This document shows, piece after piece, positions 24,481 to 33,907 of a stretch of 64,000 nucleotides of DNA; position 1 is the stretch's first letter, and every line of letters starts with the position of its first letter. The notes under the pieces are model-generated. The model had not been told where the DNA came from and did no database searches. It saw only the letters and a list, made by a program, of their open reading frames with translations. The position numbers and the translations under genes are program-made. This DNA is from Klenkia sesuvii (lineage in GTDB: Bacteria > Actinomycetota > Actinomycetes > Mycobacteriales > Geodermatophilaceae), in contig NZ_JBAPLU010000020.1 in the NCBI RefSeq assembly GCF_037083825.1, positions 1 to 64,000 of the forward strand. Direction: 5' to 3'.

Positions 24481-25098
24481 GTGAGCACGCTCGAGGACTG
24501 GCAGCGTCTGGGCGCGGGGCCGCTGGGCCCCCGGTACGACCGGGCGCTGGCGATGGCCGCCGACCACCACCGCACGCAGCTGCGCAAGGGCTCGCAGGTG
24601 CCCTACCTCTCGCACCTGCTGTCGGTGAGCGCGCTGGTGCTCGAGCACGGCGGCACCGAGGACCAGGCGATCGCCGGCCTCCTGCACGACGCCGTCGAGG
24701 ACGCCCCCGCGGGGCAGGGGCCCGCCGTCCTGGCGTCGATCGAGGCCGAGTTCGGCGCGGCGGTGGCCGCGATGGTCGCCGCGTGCAGTGACAACCCGAA
24801 CGACGGGTCGGCCGAGCTGCCGTGGCGGCGACGCAAGGAGGCCTACGTCGCAACGCTGGTGAACAAGCCCGACGACGCCCTGCTGGTCACCGCCTGCGAC
24901 AAGGTGCACAACGGGTCGCGCATCGCCGCCGACGCCGCGACCTACGGCCCGCAGTTCTTCACCCGGTTCGCCGGCGGCCGCGACGGGCTGCGCTGGTACT
25001 ACGCAGCCTGCCGCGACGCGATCGCCGCCCGCATGCCCGGCGCCCCGGTCGTGCGGGCCCTGACCCGGGTGGTCGACGACCTGGCCAGGGTCGGGTAG
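24481..25098 (+). CDS. HD-domain phosphohydrolase, MESH1/small alarmone hydrolase-like
   Basis: 205 aa from GTG 24481. HD hydrolase pattern of RelA/SpoT-homolog hydrolase domains: RYDRALAMAADHHRTQLRKG, PYLSHLLSVSALV, LLHDAVEDAPAG (HD metal pair followed by Glu-Asp) and CDKVHNGSRIAAD (DKxxN motif). These are the hallmarks of Mn2+-dependent (p)ppGpp hydrolases, and the short length fits a stand-alone MESH1-type enzyme. Close (3.3 kb) to the RelA/SpoT-like fusion, though not in an operon with it. Activity on (p)ppGpp is inferred, not shown. Confidence 0.85.
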   Translation: MSTLEDWQRLGAGPLGPRYDRALAMAADHHRTQLRKGSQVPYLSHLLSVSALVLEHGGTEDQAIAGLLHDAVEDAPAGQGPAVLASIEAEFGAAVAAMVAACSDNPNDGSAELPWRRRKEAYVATLVNKPDDALLVTACDKVHNGSRIAADAATYGPQFFTRFAGGRDGLRWYYAACRDAIAARMPGAPVVRALTRVVDDLARVG

Positions 25099-25099
25099 G

Positions 25100-25927
25100 T
25101 CAGAACTCCTCGTAGCGCGTGGGGTCCTGGTCGTAGGTGCGGCCGTCGGGCCGGCCCAGCGCGGTGATGCGGTCCACCTCGTCGGCGGTGAGGGCCAGGT
25201 CGGCCGCGGCGAGGTTCTCGGCCTGCCGCTGCGGCCCGGCCGCCTTCGGCAACGGCAGCGCACCCCGCGCGATCGACCAGGCCAGGGCGACCTGCGCGGG
25301 AGTGGCGTCGTGGGCGGCCGCGACCTCGGCGAGCACGGGGTGGTCGAGCAGGTCGTTGCCGCGTCCCAGCGGCGTCCAGGCCTCGGTGATGATGCCGTGC
25401 TCGGCGCCGTAGGCCAGCAGCTCGGCCTGCGGGAAGTAGGGGTGCAGCTCGATCTGGTTGACCTGAGGCAGCTCGCCGGTCTCGGCCCGCAGGCGGTCGA
25501 GGTGCTCGGGTTCGAAGTTGCAGACGCCGATGGCCTTGACCAGGCCGCGGTCGCGGGCCTCGATGAGCGCGCCCCAGGCCTCGACGTACTGGTCGACGCC
25601 GGGGTTGGGCCAGTGGATGAGGTACAGGTCGAGGACGTCGAGGCCGGTGCGCAGCAGGCTCTCCTCGATCGTGGTGATCGCCTCGTCGTGGGCGTGGTGC
25701 CGGCCGGGCAGCTTCGAGGTGATGACCAGGTCGTCGCGGCGGCCGGAGTCGCGCACCGCCTTGCCCACGGCGCCCTCGTTCTCGTAGTTGAACGCCGAGT
25801 CCAGCAGGGTCCAGCCGCCGTCGATGGCCGTGCGGATCGCCTCGACGCCGTCGGTGCCGTTGAGCCGGTAGGTGCCGAGGCCGAGCGCGGGCAGGGTGAG
25901 CCCGCCGTGGGCGGTGAAGGTCTGCAT
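25100..25927 (-). CDS. Aldo/keto reductase
   Basis: 275 aa (ATG 25927). Complete AKR (beta/alpha)8 set: GLGTYRLNG, LLDSAFNYENEGAVGKAV (Asp and Tyr of the tetrad), VITSKLPGRHH (Lys), DLYLIHWPNP (His), VCNFEPEHLDRL, QIELHPYFPQ, and late ALPLPKAAGPQRQAEN for NADPH phosphate binding. Reduces carbonyl compounds with NADPH; similar to the DkgA-type 2,5-diketogluconate reductases. It abuts the convergent HD gene (1-bp gap). Confidence 0.93.
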   Translation of the reverse strand: MQTFTAHGGLTLPALGLGTYRLNGTDGVEAIRTAIDGGWTLLDSAFNYENEGAVGKAVRDSGRRDDLVITSKLPGRHHAHDEAITTIEESLLRTGLDVLDLYLIHWPNPGVDQYVEAWGALIEARDRGLVKAIGVCNFEPEHLDRLRAETGELPQVNQIELHPYFPQAELLAYGAEHGIITEAWTPLGRGNDLLDHPVLAEVAAAHDATPAQVALAWSIARGALPLPKAAGPQRQAENLAAADLALTADEVDRITALGRPDGRTYDQDPTRYEEF

Positions 25928-26014
25928 GGCCTCAGTCAACCGGCGGGGTCCGACATCCGCAGAGCCTGTGGACAAGATCACCCCGGTTCGGCGATCTGCG
26001 GCACCCTGCCCGCC

Positions 26015-26452
26015 ATGACCGCAATCCCCCGCCCCACCGTCCCCGTCACCGACCATGCCGAGCTCACCGGGCGCTGGCTCGGGCTGCTCGGGTCCGCCGG
26101 CCCGGCACCCACCCGCACGCTGCACCTGAGCTGGCTGCTGCCCGACGGCACCTCGGCGCCGCTGCTGGTGCCCATCGACGGCGTGCCCACCGAGCCCGAC
26201 CGCGTCCTGCTGGAGAACGTGGTCGGCTTCCACACCGCGGTGGCCGAGGCCGAGCACGTCGCACCCGACGAGCTGCACCTCGCGCTGTACCTGGAGCGAC
26301 CGGGTCCGATCGGCCCCGACGACGACGCCTGGGCTGCCGCCGTCGAGGCGGTGCTGCGCGGCCGCCACGGGGTCGACTGCAGCCTGCACGCCGGTGACGG
26401 CCGGTCGGCGACCTCGCTGCTGCCCCGGACGTCGTGGCCGCACCACCCGTGA
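26015..26452 (+). CDS. Conserved hypothetical protein
   Basis: 145 aa from ATG 26015. Alternating strands and helices: ELTGRWLGLLGSAG, RTLHLSWLLPDGTSAPLLVPIDGVP and HLALYLERPGPIGPDDDAWA. Acidic, no signal peptide, no cofactor motif. Similar short actinobacterial proteins have no function assigned. Located directly upstream of the vapB promoter and separated from it by 73 bp. Confidence 0.65.
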   Translation: MTAIPRPTVPVTDHAELTGRWLGLLGSAGPAPTRTLHLSWLLPDGTSAPLLVPIDGVPTEPDRVLLENVVGFHTAVAEAEHVAPDELHLALYLERPGPIGPDDDAWAAAVEAVLRGRHGVDCSLHAGDGRSATSLLPRTSWPHHP

Positions 26453-26478
26453 GGCACACCCCACTTCCCCCTGCCTCA

Positions 26479-26517
26479 CCTGGTGGCTACATTCATCGAG
26501 ACTTCGTGGCCACCAGG
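26479..26517 (+). promoter_or_regulatory. Inverted repeat upstream of vapBC-jet operon
   Basis: 9-bp perfect arms CCTGGTGGC (26479-26487) and GCCACCAGG (26509-26517) separated by 21 bp, ending 8 bp before the vapB ATG. Its place is right for an operator bound by the VapB antitoxin or a VapBC complex. If so, it would set expression of all six downstream genes. Confidence 0.5.
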
Positions 26518-26525
26518 GGGACGGC

Positions 26526-26792
26526 ATGACGAGCATCGGGATCCGCGAGCTGCGCGACGGCCTCAGCCGGCACATCGCCGCGGTGCGGGAGGGCGAGACC
26601 ATCACCGTGACCGACCACGGCACCCCGGTCGCCAGGATCGTCCCGATCGGCAAGCCCAGCGCGTTCGACCAGCTGGTGGCCGACGGCGTGATCGAGCTGC
26701 CGACAGCACCGCGCCGACCCCTGCCCGACCCCATCACGCCGGCCGACCCCACGCTGCGGCTGTCGGAACAGGTCATCGCCGACCGCGGGTGA
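26526..26792 (+). CDS. vapB: VapB-like antitoxin (Phd/YefM family)
   Basis: 88 aa (ATG 26526). N-terminal GIRELRDGLSRHIAAVREGETITVTDHGTPVARIVPI is the classic Phd/YefM DNA-binding fold of type II antitoxins. The C-terminal part, after the Leu/Pro hinge, should neutralise the PIN toxin (LPDPITPADPTLRLSEQVI). Its TGA overlaps the GTG start of the toxin by 4 bp. Expected role: bind and inhibit VapC and repress the operon, probably through the inverted repeat upstream. Confidence 0.9.
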   Translation: MTSIGIRELRDGLSRHIAAVREGETITVTDHGTPVARIVPIGKPSAFDQLVADGVIELPTAPRRPLPDPITPADPTLRLSEQVIADRG

Positions 26793-27214
26793 ACATCTAC
26801 CTCGACACCTCCGCGCTGGTGCCCCTGATCGTCGAAGAGCCGGGCACGGCGGCCTGCCGTGAGCTGTGGGAGCGGGCGGACCTGGCCGTGAGCTCGGCGG
26901 TCACCTGGGTGGAGGCCACCGCGGCCCTCGCCCGGGCGGCGCGGCACGGCCGGCTCACGGCCGAGCAGCTGGCCACCGCACTGCAGTCGCTCGACGCCGT
27001 CTGGGCACGGGTGGCCGTCGTGCCGGCCGACGAGCAGCGGCTGGACGCGGCGGCGCAGGCCGCGCGCCGGCACGCCCTCCGGGGGTACGACGCGGTGCAC
27101 TGCGCCTGCGCGGTGTCCGTCTCGGGCGACGACGTCCTCGCCGCCAGCGGGGACCAGGAGTTGCTCACCGCCTGGCGCGCCGAGGGCCTCGCCGTCGTGG
27201 ACACCACCCGGTGA
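26789..27214 (+). CDS. vapC: VapC-like PIN-domain toxin
   Basis: 141 aa (GTG 26789). PIN ribonuclease fold with acidic residues expected to hold Mg2+/Mn2+: NIYLDTSALV (Asp6), VTWVEATAAL (Glu), LRGYDAVHCA (Asp) and AASGDQELLTA (Asp). PIN toxins cut tRNA or rRNA when freed from VapB. The TGA overlaps the GTG of jetA by 4 bp, so toxin and Wadjet translation are tied together. This arrangement makes the pair look like part of the operon rather than a bystander. Confidence 0.9.
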   Translation: MNIYLDTSALVPLIVEEPGTAACRELWERADLAVSSAVTWVEATAALARAARHGRLTAEQLATALQSLDAVWARVAVVPADEQRLDAAAQAARRHALRGYDAVHCACAVSVSGDDVLAASGDQELLTAWRAEGLAVVDTTR

Positions 27215-28659
27215 GCGAGCCGGAGAACCGGCTCGACCTCTACCGCTACGTCGGGTCGGCCGAGCTGAGCGCCGACTACCTGGCGATCATGCGGCTGTTC
27301 AGCTCCGGGCTGCTCATCGACCTGTCCGCCGTCGAGATCGCCGAGCGCCTGGACACCCCCGGTCTCGACGCCGACACCGTCGAGGACCGGTGCGGAGCCC
27401 TGGTCCGCTGGGGCAACCTGGTCCGTTCGGTGCGCGACGCCCGGGTGCGCACGATCGCCGACTGGAGGCACGCCCGCACCCGCTACCAGATCTCCAAACT
27501 GGGTGGCCGGGTGCAGCGCCAGGTCGAGGAGCTGCTGGCCACCACCGAGGGCGCCCGGGAGGTCGCCCGGGAGCTGCTCGCCGGTACCGCCGACCGGCTC
27601 GGGGTGATCCGGGACCTCGCCGTTGCCGAGCCCGCCGACCCCGAGCGGTTGGCCGCCGAGGTCACGACCCTGTTCAGCAACCAACGGGTGTTCCTCGACA
27701 GCCTGGCCGACTTCTACGCCTACCTGGCCACCGTGCTCTCCCGGTACGACCTGGCCGGCGACGAGTACGCCACCTTCAAGGGCGTGCTGCTGGACTACGT
27801 CGAGCTGCTGGGCTCCGACGTCACCCGGCACGCCCCGTTGGTCACCGAGCGGCTGGCCGAGCTCGAGCCCCACCTGCCCGCCGTCCTGCAGCGGCTGGCC
27901 CTGCTGCCTGGCCTGTCCGGCACCGCGGTGGAACGGCTGCCCGGCCGCCGGGCACAGGACTGGACCGAGTTCTCCGCCTGGTTCACCGGGGCGCGGTCGG
28001 GCCCGGAGCGGTTGCGCGCGGCCGCCGAGCAGGCACTGGGGCAGCTCCTCACCAACGCCAAGCGGATGGTCTCCTCGGGTGGTACCGGCCTCTCCCGCCG
28101 CGACGACCTGCTGCGGCTGGCCACGCTCTTCGCCGCACCCGGCACCGACGAGGAGACCGCGCACCGGCTGTGGGCGGCGGCGTTCGGTGCGGCCCCCGCC
28201 CGGCACCTGGCCCTCGGGCTGGAGGACGACGACGGCCGCATCCCACCGGCCACCTCCTGGTGGGACGCACCGCCGGTCGACGTCCCGGTCTCCGTGCGCG
28301 AGCAGGGTGACCGCGCGGCCCGCGGGCGCTCTGCGCGGGTACCCGACCCCGGGCTGGACCGCGAACGGCTGCTCGCCGAGGCCGCGACCGAGGCGGCCGC
28401 CCGGCGCGCCGCCGCCGGTGAGCTGGCCGCGGCCGGTCGGCTCGACGGCGCCACCCTCTCCCCCGCCGCCCGCGACCTGGTGCTCGACCAGCTGGCGCAG
28501 GTGCTCGCCGTCGACCAGCTCCTGGTCGAGCCCGCCAGCCGCACGGACGTCGACCTCGGGGTCACCCTGCACGTCGCACCCGGCGGTGCGACCGTGGTCG
28601 ACTCCGCCGACGGCCGGACGACGGTCCACGGTCTCACCCTCACCGTGGAGCCGGCATGA
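27211..28659 (+). CDS. jetA: Wadjet type II JetA (DUF2397/TIGR02677)
   Basis: 482 aa (GTG 27211). N-terminal LYRYVGSAELSADYLAIMRLFSS and the following winged-helix-like segment, then long helices (FLDSLADFYAYLATVLSRYD), match DUF2397. JetA is the kleisin-like subunit that bridges the SMC-like JetC dimer in the loop-extruding Wadjet complex, which recognises and destroys small circular DNA. The C-terminal part (about 430-480) ends in beta strands with LGVTLHVAPGGATVVDSADG. Overlaps vapC and jetB by 4 bp each. Confidence 0.9.
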   Translation: MSEPENRLDLYRYVGSAELSADYLAIMRLFSSGLLIDLSAVEIAERLDTPGLDADTVEDRCGALVRWGNLVRSVRDARVRTIADWRHARTRYQISKLGGRVQRQVEELLATTEGAREVARELLAGTADRLGVIRDLAVAEPADPERLAAEVTTLFSNQRVFLDSLADFYAYLATVLSRYDLAGDEYATFKGVLLDYVELLGSDVTRHAPLVTERLAELEPHLPAVLQRLALLPGLSGTAVERLPGRRAQDWTEFSAWFTGARSGPERLRAAAEQALGQLLTNAKRMVSSGGTGLSRRDDLLRLATLFAAPGTDEETAHRLWAAAFGAAPARHLALGLEDDDGRIPPATSWWDAPPVDVPVSVREQGDRAARGRSARVPDPGLDRERLLAEAATEAAARRAAAGELAAAGRLDGATLSPAARDLVLDQLAQVLAVDQLLVEPASRTDVDLGVTLHVAPGGATVVDSADGRTTVHGLTLTVEPA

Positions 28660-29882
28660 GCGCTGGTAGGGGCACCGTCACGACCTCGGCGCACGACGCC
28701 GCGGAGCGCCGCACCGCCGCCCGGGCGCTGCTGCTCACCCCGGTGCTCACCACCGCGCAGCACCCCGACACGATGCGCCTGGTCCGCCGGCACGCACCCG
28801 CGCTGCGATCGCTGTTCGGCGCGCAGCTGGGCTACACGCTGGTCGTCGAGTCGACCTTCGCCCGCCTGCTCAAGACCGCACCCGAGCCGGGCATGCCGGT
28901 GCGCCCGGCCCGCCGGGCCGACGGCACCCCGTTCACCGCCCGCGGCTACGTCCACCTGTGCCTGGTGACCGCCGCGCTGCTGGCGCCGACGACCGGGGAG
29001 CAGGTGCTGCTGTCGAACCTGGTCGAGCAGGTCCGGGCCGACGCCGCCGGTCTGGGCATCGACATCCCCGACACGCTGACCGAGCGGCGGTCGCTGGTCG
29101 CCGCGCTCGACCTCATGGTCCGCTGGGGCGTGATCGCCGAGACCGACGGGACGGCGGCCGGCTGGGCCGAGCGGCAGGACGAAGCCTTGCTGACCGTGCA
29201 CCGCCCCCTGCTGCCCTACCTGCTCACCGGCCCGCTGCCCAGCGGCGCTGACGCGCGGTCGGTGATCGACGCCGCTCCGGACCCGCAGCCCAGGCGGCGA
29301 CTGCGCCGGATGCTCGCCGAGCACCCGGTCGTGCTGCGCACCGACCTGGACGCCGAGACCGCCGACGTGCTCTCCCGCGAGCGCACCGCACTCGCCGGCC
29401 AGCTGGACGACGCCTTCGGGTTGGTGCTGGAGACCCGCGCCGAGGGGGTGCTCGCGCACGACCCGGAGGCCACCCTCAGCGACGTCACCTTCCCCGGCAC
29501 CGGCACCGTGCGGCAGGCCGCGCTGCTGCTGGTGGAGCAGCTGGTGATCGAGCACCTGCCCGACCCCGACGCCAAGGCCGCCACCGGCGCGCACCCGCCC
29601 TCGGTGCTGGTGCCGTGGCCCGAGGTCGACCGGCTGCTGGCGACGCTGCTGGCCGACTACGGCAAGGGGTGGAAGGCCCAGCTGCGCGACGACCCGACCC
29701 GACTCCGCGACGAGGTGCTCGACCTGCTCACGTCCCTGTCCCTGACCACCCCGAGCCCCGACGGCGTGCACGTGCACGCCGTCGCCGCGCGGTACCGCAC
29801 CGAGGTGACCCACCACCGGGCCACCCCCAAGCCGGTGCCACCCGAGGAACCGGGCCTGTTCGACATCGGGGGCGCACCGTGA
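28656..29882 (+). CDS. jetB: Wadjet type II JetB (DUF2398/TIGR02678)
   Basis: 408 aa (ATG 28656). RRTAARALLLTPVLTTAQHPDTMRLVRRHAPALRSLFGAQLGYTL and FTARGYVHLCLVTAALL are typical of DUF2398, the KITE-like partner that stabilises the kleisin in Wadjet. Two winged-helix regions are likely (residues about 70-180 and 280-395). No catalytic motif, as expected for this subunit. Overlaps jetA (ATGA) and jetC (GTGA) by 4 bp, so stoichiometric coupled translation is likely. Confidence 0.92.
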   Translation: MSAGRGTVTTSAHDAAERRTAARALLLTPVLTTAQHPDTMRLVRRHAPALRSLFGAQLGYTLVVESTFARLLKTAPEPGMPVRPARRADGTPFTARGYVHLCLVTAALLAPTTGEQVLLSNLVEQVRADAAGLGIDIPDTLTERRSLVAALDLMVRWGVIAETDGTAAGWAERQDEALLTVHRPLLPYLLTGPLPSGADARSVIDAAPDPQPRRRLRRMLAEHPVVLRTDLDAETADVLSRERTALAGQLDDAFGLVLETRAEGVLAHDPEATLSDVTFPGTGTVRQAALLLVEQLVIEHLPDPDAKAATGAHPPSVLVPWPEVDRLLATLLADYGKGWKAQLRDDPTRLRDEVLDLLTSLSLTTPSPDGVHVHAVAARYRTEVTHHRATPKPVPPEEPGLFDIGGAP

Positions 29883-32800
29883 CCGAGCGCTGGAGGCTGC
29901 ACCGGGCCGGCATCCAGAACGTCTGGCACTACCTGGACACCGAGTTCGTGCTCACCGGCGGCCGCATGGTGCTGCGCGGCACGAACGGGTCGGGTAAGTC
30001 ACGCGCCCTGGAGCTGCTGCTGCCCTTCCTGCTGGACGCCGACCGGCGCCGGATGGACTCCAGCGGGTCGGCCGCGGTCAACCTCGACCGGCTGATGCGG
30101 GTCGGCGACCCCGGCACCACCAACCGGGTCGGTTACCTGTGGCTGGAGTTGATCCAGGGCATGGACCGCTACCTGACCCTGGGGGCGCACCTGCGCTGGT
30201 CGGCCAACACCGGCTCGGTCACCGTCTCGTGGTTCCTCACCGAGCTGCGCGTGGGCCACGAGCTGCGACTGCTCGACCCCGACCGGCACCCACTGCGCCG
30301 CGAGGACCTCGCCCAGCTGCTCGGCCCCGATGTGCTCACCACTGTCGCCGACACCCACCGGGAGCGGGTCCGGGAGCGGGTGTTCGGGCTGGTCGACGCG
30401 CAGGCCGGCGAACGGTTCGACGGCCTCACCCAGCTGCTGCACACCCTGCGCTCCCCCGACGTCGGCAACCGGATCGACGAGGGCCGGCTGCCCGCGCTGC
30501 TGTCGGACGCGTTGCCGCCGCTGTCCCAGGCCACCCTCGACGCTGCCGGGTCCAAGCTCGACGAGATCTCCGAGACCCGCGCGCTGCAGGACCGCCTCGA
30601 GCGCAGCGTGGCCGATCTCGAGACCTTCCTCGCCGCCTACCGCCGCTACGCCCAGGGCGAGCTGGGCGCTGCCACCGACCGGACCCGGGTCGCCGTCCGG
30701 GAGCTGACCCGGGCCGAGAAGCGCGACGCCGCCACCCGCGCTGCGCTGACCACGGCCGAGTCCGACGACGCCCGGGCCGAGGCACAGCTGGCCCAGTGCC
30801 GAGAGCAGCTGGTCGAGGTGCAGGCGACCCTGGTCGGGCTGCAGCAGTCGGCCGACCGGCAGGACCTGCTGGAACGCGCCCGCACGGTGACGGCGCACCG
30901 CGGCACGGCCGACCAGGCCGCCGGCCGTGCCGACGACGCCCGCCGCGGCGAGGACGCCGCGGCCGACCGCCTGACCCGCGTGGCCCGCACCGCGATCGAG
31001 GTGGCCGGCCGGACGAGCGAGCGGATGGCAGCTCTCGCGGAGCGGGCCCGGGACGCCGGGGTGCCCGACCCGCTGCCGGGCGAGGTCGTCGTCCGGATGG
31101 TGGAGGAGGTGGGCGCCGTCGAGGCCGTGCGGCTGCAGCCCGACCTGGACGCCGAGCCGGTGGGTCGACCGACGCTGACAGGCCTGGACCTGGGCGGTGT
31201 CGACCTCGACGCCTGGCGGGCCGGTGCCGGGGTGGTCCGGCAAGCCGCGCGGGACCGCCGGCAGCAGCTCGACGCCCGATGGGCCGAGCATCGTCGACTG
31301 GCGGGGGCCGAGGGTGTCGTCGTGCAGGCCGAGCGCAGCCGGGACGACGCCGTGGGCCGCGAGCAGGAGGCCGGCCTGCGGCGGGACGATGCGGTTGACG
31401 CCGAGAACGCAGCGCGCACGTCGCTGCGGGAGCGGTGGTCCGCCTGGACCCAGGCGCCCGAGACCGTCGCGCAGCTGGGCGGGGTGGACTGGTCGGTGAC
31501 GCCGGTCGGGGCCTGGCTGGCCGAGGGGCCCGACGACCTGGATGCCCTCGACGGCGCGGCCGCCGACGCCGCCGTCCCGGCGATCGAGGAGCTGCAGATC
31601 GAGGCGGCCGAGCTGCGGGTGCGGGTCCAGGAGCGCCGGATGCGGGTCACCGGGCTGGAGGCCGAGCGGACCGCGCTGCTGGCCGAGCGGGACCCCGAAC
31701 CCGCCCGGCCGCCGTGGAGCGGCCCGGTCGACGGTGTCCCGCTCTGGCGGTCGGTCGACTTCCGAGCGGGCCTGACCACGGAGGTGCAGGCCGGGCTCGA
31801 GGCTGCGCTGCTGGCGTCAGGGCTGCTCACCGCGGTCGTGCGGGCCGACGGTGCGGCCGCGGACGGCGAGCTGCTGGTCGACGCCGGTGGTCCGACGGCG
31901 GCGCGCCCGCTGTCGCAGGTACTGGTGCCCGACCCCGACGGTGGCCTGCCGAGCGGACAGGTGGCCGCCGTGCTGGACCGGATCGGCTGGGGCGACCGGT
32001 CGGGCCCCTGCTGGGTCGATGCCGACGGCAGCTTCCGGCTCGGTGCGCTCACCGGCCGGCACACCGCACCGCACGCCCGGCACATCGGGACGACGGCGCG
32101 GGCCCGGCACCGGGCCGAGGAGCTGGCCCGGGTGGACGCCGAGCTGGCCGCGCTGGCCGACGAGCTGGCGAGGCTGGGGACCCGGGCGTCGTCCCTGGCG
32201 GCTGCCGTGGACGCCGTGCGGGCCCACGTGCGCACGGCCCCTCGATCGACGGCGCTGCGGGAGACGATCACCCGTCGCGGGGCCGCCGAGGCCGACGTCG
32301 CCCGGGAGGCCGCGACCGCGCAGCGGCTGGCCCGAGCGGCCGCGGAACAACGGGCGCGGTGGGACGTCGAGCAGGCCCGGCACGCCGAGCTGTGCGGCCG
32401 CCTCGGCGTGCCCGCCGACGAGCAGCGGCTGGCCACCGCCCGTGAACGCGCCGGTCAGACGACGTCCGAGGCCGAGTCCGTGTCGGTGGCGCTCGGGGAC
32501 CTGGCCCGGGCGGTGCAGGCCGTCGCGGCCGAGGGGGCCGCGCTGGACGAGGCTCGCGGGAGCCGGGTGGCCGCCGAAGCCGCCGCGGAACGGGACCGGG
32601 AGCGGTGGCACGTCGCGGCGACCGAGCTGGCCGCCGCAGAGCTGGCCGCCGGCCTGGACGCCGACGCGGCCCGCGCCGAACTGCGCGCGGCCGAGCAAGC
32701 GGTGTCCGCGGCGCAGATCGCGGTGCGGGACGCCGATCGGGACCGGCTGGCCGCACTGGGCACCCTGACCCGGGCCCAGGGGGACGCCGCGACCGCGGCT

Positions 32801-33907
32801 GCCGCGGTGGCGCAGGCCCGGGAGGCGGCCGGGTCGGCGGACGAGCTGTTGCGACGCCGCGCCCAGCTGCCCGGGCTGGCCGAGGCGGCGGGGATCGGCG
32901 AGCTGCCGGCCGCGGGGTCGCTGGTCGACGTCCTCACCGCCGGTCTGCCCGACCCCGTGCCCGAGCCGGACCCCGACGCCTACCTCAAGGCGCTGCTGAG
33001 GCTGGAGAACCAGCGCGACCCCGGTGACTACGACCTGCTCACCCGGGTCGAGGACGGGGTGAACCTGGTCGAGATCGGTGAAGCGGCCGGACGGCGGCCC
33101 CTGCCGGCCGCGGTCGCCGAGCTGGTCCGTCGGCGGGACCTCGGGCGATCGGCGCTGACGGAGCGCGAACAGCGGGTCTTCACGACCTTCGTGCTCGGGT
33201 CGGTGGCCGACGAGCTGCGGCACCAGCTGCAGTGGTCGACGCAGCAGGTCGAGCGGATGAACGCCCGGCTGGCCGGGATCCGCACCAGCCACGGGATCGG
33301 GGTGGAGATCCGCTGGCCGCTGGCCGACGACGTCGCCGGGTCGGCCGCGCGGATCGAGGAGCTGGTGCTGCAGCGTTCCTCGGCCCGCGCGGCCGACGCG
33401 ACCGCAGAGCTGACCGCGCTGCTGCGCGCGCGGGTGGAGGAGGAGCTGCGCACCGACCCGGCGCAGGGCTACGCCACGGCACTGCGGGCGGCGCTGGACC
33501 ACCGGTCGTGGCACGAGGTGCAGGTCTTCATCGTCGGGCCGGGCGACGCGCCCCCCAGGAAGATCAGCCGCCGGGCGCGGCTGTCCCAGGGCGAGACCCG
33601 GGTGGTCAGCTACCTGGCCCTGTTCGCCGCGGCCGACGCGTTCTTCACCGGGTTGCCCAGCCCGGAGGCGCTGCGGCTGATCCTGCTCGACGACGCCTTC
33701 GCGAAGGTCGACGAGCGCACCATCGGCGAGCTCATGGCTCAGCTGGTGCGGCTGGACCTCGACTTCGTCATGACCGGCCATGCGCTGTGGGGGTTCGGGC
33801 CGGACGTGCCGTCGTTGGACGTGTACGAGGTGCGCCGCGCGGAAGGCACGGCGGCGATCACCACCCGGGTGCACTGGGACGGCACCACCCGGCACGTGTT
33901 CACGTGA
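29879..33907 (+). CDS. jetC: Wadjet type II JetC, SMC/MukB-like ATPase (TIGR02680)
   Basis: 1342 aa (GTG 29879). Walker A GTNGSGKS at residues 34-41 follows WRLHRAGIQNVWHYLDTEF. The middle (about 230-560 and 790-1100) is long Ala/Glu/Arg-rich coiled coil with a hinge region between. The ABC signature LSQGETRVV starts near residue 1235 and the Walker B LRLILLDDAFAKVD near 1265 (Asp1271/1272). It is the DNA-loop-extruding motor of Wadjet. Length is as expected for the family. Both nucleotide-binding halves look intact. Confidence 0.95.
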   Translation: MTERWRLHRAGIQNVWHYLDTEFVLTGGRMVLRGTNGSGKSRALELLLPFLLDADRRRMDSSGSAAVNLDRLMRVGDPGTTNRVGYLWLELIQGMDRYLTLGAHLRWSANTGSVTVSWFLTELRVGHELRLLDPDRHPLRREDLAQLLGPDVLTTVADTHRERVRERVFGLVDAQAGERFDGLTQLLHTLRSPDVGNRIDEGRLPALLSDALPPLSQATLDAAGSKLDEISETRALQDRLERSVADLETFLAAYRRYAQGELGAATDRTRVAVRELTRAEKRDAATRAALTTAESDDARAEAQLAQCREQLVEVQATLVGLQQSADRQDLLERARTVTAHRGTADQAAGRADDARRGEDAAADRLTRVARTAIEVAGRTSERMAALAERARDAGVPDPLPGEVVVRMVEEVGAVEAVRLQPDLDAEPVGRPTLTGLDLGGVDLDAWRAGAGVVRQAARDRRQQLDARWAEHRRLAGAEGVVVQAERSRDDAVGREQEAGLRRDDAVDAENAARTSLRERWSAWTQAPETVAQLGGVDWSVTPVGAWLAEGPDDLDALDGAAADAAVPAIEELQIEAAELRVRVQERRMRVTGLEAERTALLAERDPEPARPPWSGPVDGVPLWRSVDFRAGLTTEVQAGLEAALLASGLLTAVVRADGAAADGELLVDAGGPTAARPLSQVLVPDPDGGLPSGQVAAVLDRIGWGDRSGPCWVDADGSFRLGALTGRHTAPHARHIGTTARARHRAEELARVDAELAALADELARLGTRASSLAAAVDAVRAHVRTAPRSTALRETITRRGAAEADVAREAATAQRLARAAAEQRARWDVEQARHAELCGRLGVPADEQRLATARERAGQTTSEAESVSVALGDLARAVQAVAAEGAALDEARGSRVAAEAAAERDRERWHVAATELAAAELAAGLDADAARAELRAAEQAVSAAQIAVRDADRDRLAALGTLTRAQGDAATAAAAVAQAREAAGSADELLRRRAQLPGLAEAAGIGELPAAGSLVDVLTAGLPDPVPEPDPDAYLKALLRLENQRDPGDYDLLTRVEDGVNLVEIGEAAGRRPLPAAVAELVRRRDLGRSALTEREQRVFTTFVLGSVADELRHQLQWSTQQVERMNARLAGIRTSHGIGVEIRWPLADDVAGSAARIEELVLQRSSARAADATAELTALLRARVEEELRTDPAQGYATALRAALDHRSWHEVQVFIVGPGDAPPRKISRRARLSQGETRVVSYLALFAAADAFFTGLPSPEALRLILLDDAFAKVDERTIGELMAQLVRLDLDFVMTGHALWGFGPDVPSLDVYEVRRAEGTAAITTRVHWDGTTRHVFT

